A DNA stretch of 64,000 bases, taken from Scenedesmus sp. ARA3 (lineage: Eukaryota; Chlorophyta; Chlorophyceae; Sphaeropleales; Scenedesmaceae). The notes beneath the pieces were generated by a model. The model saw only the letters and a list, made by a program, of their open reading frames with translations. It was not told the origin of the DNA and searched no databases. The DNA lies in contig RWJK01001842.1 of NCBI GenBank assembly GCA_004335835.1, forward strand, positions 124,001-188,000, read 5' to 3'. Below are positions 58,233-64,000 of the stretch, piece by piece. Position 1 is the stretch's first letter; each line of letters opens with the position of its first letter. The translations under genes were made by a program, and so were the position numbers.

Positions 58233-61200
58233 CGTTATGTACAGCAGCGCGTTATGCACAGCAGCAGTATCCTGCAAGATCGCGTGCACGTGCGCTGCTG
58301 CTGCTTTGTGCTTTGGTGCCCTTTTCTCGCTCTGAAACCCGTCACGTCCTAGATGGCGCGGGGTTCACGGCGCCACTGCTGCGTCGTGGCTTCGAAGTGG
58401 GTGCCTGATGCACTGCTGATGCCGATCTGAAACATATATATTCAATCTGTTAAATACGTCCCGCCGCAGATTCTGGGCCCTGTCAAGACACTGCGTCGGC
58501 TGATGATGGGCTCCACCAACCTGACTGGTTGATGACGAACCAACATGTTATTGAATGTGTTGTTTGTATATGCTCATGTGCCGCAGGTGCTTGCGCCCGT
58601 CAAGACGCTGCGGCGGCTGATGATGGGCTCCACCAACCTGACCGGGACTGTGCCGTGCAGCCTGTTTGAGGATCACGCGCTGAAGACGCTCATGATCAGC
58701 ATAAACCAGCTGGAGGGCAGCGTGCCTGCCTGCGTGCTGGCGGTGAGCAGACGGGGTGATTCAAATGTTACTTCCTCTGGCATGTGCAGTCTTAGCTGAT
58801 AGTGGTTATGTTCAACCAGCTGCGGGCTGCTCCGTGCCCGCCTGCTTGCTGGCGGTGAGTGACTATTTGCCTGCTTAAGCACACAGTGACACACAAACAA
58901 TCTGCTGCCTGTTTACACACAGTGCACCATGCTACAGGAGGTTGACTTTGCATGCCCTGCATCACATTAAGCTACTGTGTAACAGCAGCACTCTTGTCAA
59001 GATTAAATCACATCACCTTTGCCACCGCATTGCTGCATGTCGTTGCAGAGCACTTCACTCGAGGAGCTCTACATGTCCCGCACCACCCTCAGCGGCGAGC
59101 TGCCAGACTCCTTCTCCCCTGACTCCCAGCTGCGCGTGTGGTACGCCATCAACAAGGACCCAGCCACAGGAGACATTGCAGGGCCTGGATTCACTGGCAC
59201 CATACCCAGCAGTCTCAGCAATGCAGCAAATCTGGCTTTTGTGGAGCTGAGTCATCATCAGCTGACGGGCGGCGTGCCGACGCTGCCGGCCAAGATCCGC
59301 ATGTTTGAGTCGCAAAGCAACGCGCTGGATGGCACGATCGCATGTGAGTGGTGTGATCGTGGTGTTTGCAGCAGGGGTTGACAGCAGCTTTTGATGTGTC
59401 TGCCATGATCTAGACAGGCCATGCGACCACAAAACTCCCGCGCCGAAAATATAACTTGCTGGTCCTCAATGCGGGTCTTTGTGGGTCACCCTTGGCAGCA
59501 GCAACAGTGCCACGCTCCACATTGCCGCCACCTCAATCCCTCCTCTTGACCTCACCGCCTCTCCTGCTCCACCTCTCCTGCTGCACCCATCCCCCTGCAT
59601 GCATACCAATAACAACTGTTGCACCTGCACACCGCAGCGCCACTGCCCAACGAGCTCGTGTACATCGACGTCATGAACAACAGCCTCACTGGCCCCCTGC
59701 CAGACTTCTCGGAGACCCCGGAGCTCACCCTCGCAGACTTTTCCGACAACATGCTCACTGGCTTCCTGCCTCCTAGCTTTGGTGCAGCCGCCAGCAACAT
59801 GGTGTACCTGGATCTGAGCCAGAACAAGCTCAGCGGAGATATTAATCCTGGCACGCTGTGGGAAAGGCTGCCGCAGCTGCAGTACTGCTTCCTGCAAGAG
59901 AATGCACTGGAGGGTGAGCCCTGAGCTGCTGTATGGATTGTTGACTTTTACTTGTTGGTGTGGTAGTAGCGGTCAAGACAAGCAGTGTACAGCAGCAGCA
60001 GCAGCAACAGCAATGAGTGGCAGAGTCAGGCAGCTGCACAGTAGAAGGTGACAGGTTCTACACATTTGTTTGGTCTGCCGCCAGTCATGCACAGCACACT
60101 TCTGCCGGCTGCACGGTGCGGCTGACGTATGCAGCGCAAAGCAGCGGCAGCAGCAGACTTGCCTACCCATCTGGACCCAGGTCGGGCGGCTGCTGACAAC
60201 AACCCCTGCAACTTTCCTGCGACCTTCCTGCAACTTTCCTGCAACCGCACAGGCGTCGTTCCTGCAAGCCTGGCAGCCAACTCCAAGATGGTTGCGCTCA
60301 ACCTGGCTTACAACAACCTGGAGGGAGACCTGGATGCATTTGCCAGCGCCATCAACCCTCCTGCAACACAGTCACCACAGATGGGCCCTGCAGGCACACC
60401 CAAGCGCAAGCTGCAGCAGCAGCAGCAGCCCGGCACTGCAGCTGCTGGCCAGCCTGCGCACTCACTGGTTGCTAAGAAACTGTTTGGAAGCTATGAGGAG
60501 TACACTGCACCAAATCCTGCAGGCTGGCAGTTGGACCGCGAGTATGTTGCTGCGCTGGCAACACATACTGTTGATGCAGCACGCCGCCGGCTGCAGCAGG
60601 CAGCTGTGCAGGATACACCCGCGCCAGGCGGTGCCACTACGACTGTTGTCGCGCCACCAACAGCACCCGCTGCTGCTGCCACTGCAACCAAGCCCGGTCC
60701 TGCAGCTGCCACTACGCTGCCGACTACTGCTGCAGACCTGCCTGCCACCACAACACCTATCGCAGAGACCCCTGCCGAGCCGGCTGTGTCAGCTGTGGCG
60801 CCAGAACCCGCAGCAGCAGCAGATCCGGCTGCAGATCCCGCTGCACCTGCAGAGCCTGCAGCAGCAGCAGCTGAGGCTCCAATTACTCCCACAGGCAGGG
60901 CTGGTTCTGTGCCCACAGTACCAGGCGAGCAATCCGCTGTGCCGCTTGATCAGCAGGTGCCAGGGCAGGAGCAGCAGGTGCCAGATGTGGAGCCTGTGGA
61001 CCCTGCGGCTATGCCAGATGCAGCAGCGCAGCAGCAGGAGCCTGCGGCAGAGGTGCCGGGCAGTGCAGCACAGCAGGGGCCAGACCAGGTGAGCCTGAAT
61101 ATGTTATGATGTTGCCATGATGTTTGAGGTGAATGGGATGTTTCTGTCTTGGAAGGAGGCCTGTGAAAGCCCTGTATAAGAGGAAGTACATGGGTTGTGT

Positions 61201-62584
61201 CACTGCTAGTGTGTCACTGCTGTCAGCAGCAGTTACACTGTGGCGATGGAGCATGTTGCCATTGCGATCTCATGCTGTGTCGTTTGCTCCGCACCCATCA
61301 GGTAATGCCTGCACACACGATGCCGCGTCACGCCTGGCCAGCCTGCCCTCTCACTCACTCGTCCGATGTATGCATCCAATGTTTACATTTGCTGCTGATC
61401 TGTGCATCTGTTTCACCCTGCAGGCGCCGGTGGGCGAGCAGCAGCAGAACGACATCGGCTCCATGCAGATCCCCACCAGCTCCGCGCTTGCAGGAAACTC
61501 CTTCCTGTACCTCAACGTGAGCAACAACTGGATCAAGGGCGGCGTGCCGGAGGCTATGGGCGGCCTCGAGATGTTCAGATCACCCGCAAACAGCACGGAC
61601 CCATACGATCTGTACGTCTTCAACCGCGGAGGCCCCGACAGGACATTGGACGTCACCAATAACGCGATGTACGGCGAGTTCCCGATGTTTTTGATCAACC
61701 AGGCTCCGGATCTGCCAGACTCGTGCCTGTGCAACACGGACTTCAACGTGACTGCCGGCAACAACATCTTCTGCCCGACGAAGGCCACGCTGGGTGCAGC
61801 AAAGTTCAGCAAGCAGCAGCTGCAGCGGCTGGACGAGGCAAAGTACACCTGCCTCATGCCAGGTGCCAACGGCGCGGCGTCACCGGTGAGCCGTAACTGC
61901 TGCACAGCTTCTGCATCATCATAGCTGCTGGTTGCGGCTACAGTACTGCATGTCTCGTGATGGCTGCATCGTCAGCAGCTGCGGGGCGAGCTGCAGCAGC
62001 AAGGAAAAGTAGCAGCACCTTCATCACGCCGTCTGCCGCCGTCACCACCAGTCGCCCTCTTCTTAGTCAATCTCATCAGACCATCACAGTAACCTCTTTA
62101 CTGCTCCTAACATTGTTACTTCTTGTTATGCCTCTTGCAGGTGTCCCTGTCTTCCTACCTCGGCAAGCCAGCCAACTGGCTCACCGAAATCCCCGCAGAG
62201 TCAACCCTACCCGAAAAGGCGCCCCGCGCCAGCCAGGTCAGCGCCCCAGCCGCCGCATCCCGCGGCGCTGGCGGCGGCAGCGGCAACCTCGGCGGCGGCG
62301 CGATTGCAGGCATCATCATTGCGGTGCTTGCAGGACTCGCAATTCTTGGATCCTTGGCCTACTTTGTAGGCTACAAGAAGTTCTACCAGGTGCATAAGGC
62401 CACAAGCTTTAAGCGTGGCGTGCTGCCTGATGGGCCGGCTTTCGAGGGAGCTGGCGCACCCGGGCCCTACCCTGCTGCAGCATATGGCGCGGGTGCTGGT
62501 GCTGGTGCCGCGGCTGGCAGTGCGGGCGGTGCTGTGAGTCCTGATATTGAGATGCCTCCGCCGTCACGCTCAACTGGCTTGTAG
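55079..62584 (+). CDS. leucine-rich-repeat type I membrane protein without kinase
   Basis: Eleven exons: 55079-55362, 56101-56272, 56926-57047, 57655-57764, 58051-58163, 58587-58742, 59049-59343, 59638-59913, 60253-61088, 61424-61885 and 62141-62584; about 1089 residues. A signal peptide (CIAVIIAVGTLGLILQAQA) leads into a beta-rich N-domain. A Cys cap (LCNVGDFVCDEDGHLQKIDFS) precedes plant-type LRRs: LETLMLRYNDFSGD, LRRLMMGSTNLTGTVP, LEELYMSRTTLSGELP, MVYLDLSQNKLSGDI, MVALNLAYNNLEGDL. A Pro/Ala/Gln-rich insert of about 200 residues (60360-61088) interrupts them before FLYLNVSNNWIKGGVP. A second Cys cap (CLCNTDFNV..NIFC) follows, then a Gly linker, one membrane span (AIAGIIIAVLAGLAILGSLA) and a short cytoplasmic tail. 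It is a probable surface receptor or wall-adhesion protein. Several of its exons have edge copies in neighbouring introns. Confidence 0.87.
55968..56002 (+). repeat. copy of LRR-gene exon 2 5' edge
   Basis: CAG acceptor plus codons for VYNKKDSA, 131 bp upstream of the real exon 2 start (LYNKKDTA at 56101). The copy then diverges. Confidence 0.9.
56345..56536 (+). repeat. two copies of LRR-gene exon 2 3' edge
   Basis: The last 22 or so codons of exon 2 (GQYTLVVQGMGGATQKILLY) and the CTGCGG|GTAGGG donor are repeated at about 56345-56411 and 56463-56533, after the real copy at 56206-56272. The spacers share the GTAGGGTTTTAGTG phrase. Confidence 0.95.
56700..56761 (+). repeat. copy of LRR-gene exon 3 5' edge
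   Basis: Repeats GCAACACACCTGCTGCTCGC, the acceptor and codons VQTPAA, then terminates. The real edge is at 56899-56943. Confidence 0.9.
57163..57212 (+). repeat. copy of LRR-gene exon 3 3' edge
   Basis: Codons PKQKGPMSPEICTTL and a donor (GTAAGT instead of GTGAGT) are repeated about 160 bp after the real exon end at 57047. Confidence 0.95.
57550..57640 (+). repeat. (CTG)n microsatellite, about 30 units, near a 3' splice site
   Basis: Pure CTG tract ending 14 nt before the acceptor of exon 4 of the LRR gene. Confidence 0.95.
58171..58230 (+). repeat. (CAG)n tract after the exon 5 donor
   Basis: CAG repeats start about 8 nt downstream of the exon 5 donor of the LRR gene; sense strand reads CAG with one TAG interruption. 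Confidence 0.9.
58471..58530 (+). repeat. copy of LRR-gene exon 6 5' edge
   Basis: CCGCAG acceptor and codons ILGPVKTLRRLMMGSTNLTG match the real exon start (VLAPVKTLRRLMM at 58587). The copy ends just after LTG. Confidence 0.95.
58815..58858 (+). repeat. copy of LRR-gene exon 6 3' edge
   Basis: AACCAGCTG, then CCGCCTGCTTGCTGGCG|GTGAG resembles the real exon end at 58706-58747 with several differences. Confidence 0.8.
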
Positions 62585-63807
62585 GCGTGCGTTGAGCCGT
62601 GGTGGTTATAGCTGGATGCAATAGGCGTCAAGTGCTGGTACTTTTCATTGGAGGCTTTGTGTGATGGCATTCGTGCCCCTGTGTGCTTGTGTTGTTAGGA
62701 GATGCGCAACTCAGCGCTTGTTCAGTGTGCATAGGTGTGCGAATGTATTTATTGTATCAGGGGTTACTTCCTCTAACTGTGATTATGTTGTCTAGGTCAA
62801 TTTTGGAAGCTGCCTGTCTGAGGCAGCCTCTTGTGTATTTGTTGGTGTTGACAACAGTACTCGGCTTTGGATGCTTACGTGGAAGCATGACTGCATGCAT
62901 GTTCTTGGGGTTCTAATCAGCCGTGTGTGGTTATCAACCTGCCAAAAAAGTCATGCACTGCCTTGCATGGCGCTGCCTGGACAGCAGTGCTTTTTGTTGT
63001 GTGCACCAGCGCTGGTAAAGCAGCAACAGGCAAGCGTGTGGCAGGCGCTGGCAATACAAACAAAAGCGTGTGGCAGCTTACGAGTGCCTCGGCAAGCAGC
63101 AGTGCCTTGCATGGAGTGGTGCACCGTACATTACGCATCGGCAGGTTTAAATGTCCAGGGTTCCTTGTCTGGTGATTCTGTGCATAGACCTACACCTGCA
63201 CACTTCATAGCAGATGGATAGCATATGGGCATTTGTTGTGCGTGTTTCGCAACTGCGTACACCACATGGGTAGCAGTCGGCCTGCAGGACGGCTGTTGCT
63301 GATCTTGCTTTGCTGTGCGCTGCCAGCGGGTGTCAAACATACCATGCGCTGTGCGCTGAGTGCCAGGGACATCACACCTTTTCTGAATCAGCTATTCCAC
63401 TGCTGAATAGGCATGTGCTGTTCAGCATTCGCTGTTGCTCTGTAACCTTTTTGGCGTTTTGCTGGATCAAGCCCAGGGTTGTGTTCACCTGCATTGTGAC
63501 ATTGCAATGTGTGGTAACTGAAACTCTACTGCAACTCCTCACACAAGCCCGTGTTTCCTTGTCTGATTTGTAACACCGTGTAACACCGAGTTGACCACAA
63601 CCCTAGGCTCAACCCTAAGGGTACTCGGTGCTGGCGACGTGGCAGCTTACCCTCGTACATCTACTCGAACTGGCAAGCAACTGATTGTGACACCGTTTTG
63701 GTATAGAGGCTGGACATGACGTGAACAACAGGCGACTTGCTGCAACTCAAATCCTCGGTAACAATTCGCCCCGTTTGTCGACGTTTTTGCTCACAGCAGA
63801 ACTCGCC
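62585..63807. other. 3' flank of the LRR gene
   Basis: T/G-rich, no gene recognised. TGTAA near 63440 and, twice in tandem, at 63567-63582 (TGTAACACCG repeated) are candidate poly(A) signals. Confidence 0.5.
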
Positions 63808-64000
63808 ATGGCGAAAGGTATATACGTTGTTAAGGCTACCTCCGATCTGGTTGCTGTTCATAAGCCGGCAGGTAACAGAAAGACCTGCTGCTGTGACTGC
63901 TGCTGCTGCTACTGCTGGTGCTGCTGCTGCTGGGCAGCATCATTGCCCAGAGTACTGCTGCAGCCATTCCTGCAAGTTTGGAATCCCACCTTCAGCTTGA
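63808..64000 (+). CDS. possible 5' end of a gene cut by the window end
   Basis: An ATG in good context (GCCATGG) opens MAKGIYVVKATSDLVAVHKP, ending in a possible donor (GCAG|GTAACA at about 63872). A CTG-rich stretch with CAG acceptors follows, and a frame continues to the window end. DLVAVHKPAG resembles the segment near the N-terminus of RluA-type pseudouridine synthases, but this is too short to assign. It could also be chance. Confidence 0.3.
   Translation, partial: MAKGIYVVKATSDLVAVHKPAGNRKTCCCDCCCCYCWCCCCWAASLPRVLLQPFLQVWNPTFSL

Overview
This window is nuclear DNA of a green alga. Coding and non-coding sequence is saturated with CAG/CTG triplets. Genes carry many short GT-AG introns, and TGTAA (the usual poly(A) signal of chlorophyte algae) follows most of the genes. 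There are plastid- and mitochondrion-targeted proteins and green-lineage families. A chlorophycean alga (Scenedesmus/Tetradesmus-like or Chlamydomonas-like) is my best guess; the genus is inference. Two assembly gaps (14639-14688, 52017-52043) both sit inside tandem repeats.

Layout. Plus strand: a very large BRCT-domain protein with a tenfold internal motif (389-6775) and a secreted cysteine-rich modular protein (8315-10510). About 3.7 kb without a recognisable gene follows. Minus strand: a patatin-like lipase (14254-16976), a plastid-targeted conserved protein (18693-21296), a decayed kinesin (22137-26839) and its apparently intact tandem paralogue (28141-34249), then plastid ribosomal protein bL9 (34894-37082). 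bL9 is divergent from a plus-strand NF-YC subunit (37645-39241). Minus strand again: mitochondrial SCO1 (41311-42814), two tandem dehydrin-like genes (43684-45149 and 46398-48659) and a prolyl 4-hydroxylase with a C-terminal ShKT-like domain (49343-54018). The last is divergent from a plus-strand leucine-rich-repeat membrane protein (55079-62584). A possible first exon starts at 63808 and runs off the window.

I joined exons by hand, requiring GT-AG (rarely GC-AG) ends, matching phase and family-like protein sequence across the joins. Exon coordinates should be good to a base or two but have no transcript support.

Main observations. (1) Exon edges are repeatedly copied into the neighbouring intron together with their splice site: 5' edges upstream of the real exon, 3' edges downstream. 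This occurs in at least five genes. (2) The BRCT protein carries ten copies of an unfamiliar short motif, most followed by an RRxT/S site. (3) The two dehydrin-like genes are built entirely from phase-1 exons carrying K-segment-like blocks. (4) A roughly 6 kb segmental duplication gave two kinesins; one has lost its frame in at least two places. (5) Sense-strand CTG tracts repeatedly abut 3' splice sites. No tRNA, rRNA, CRISPR array or intact transposon was seen.
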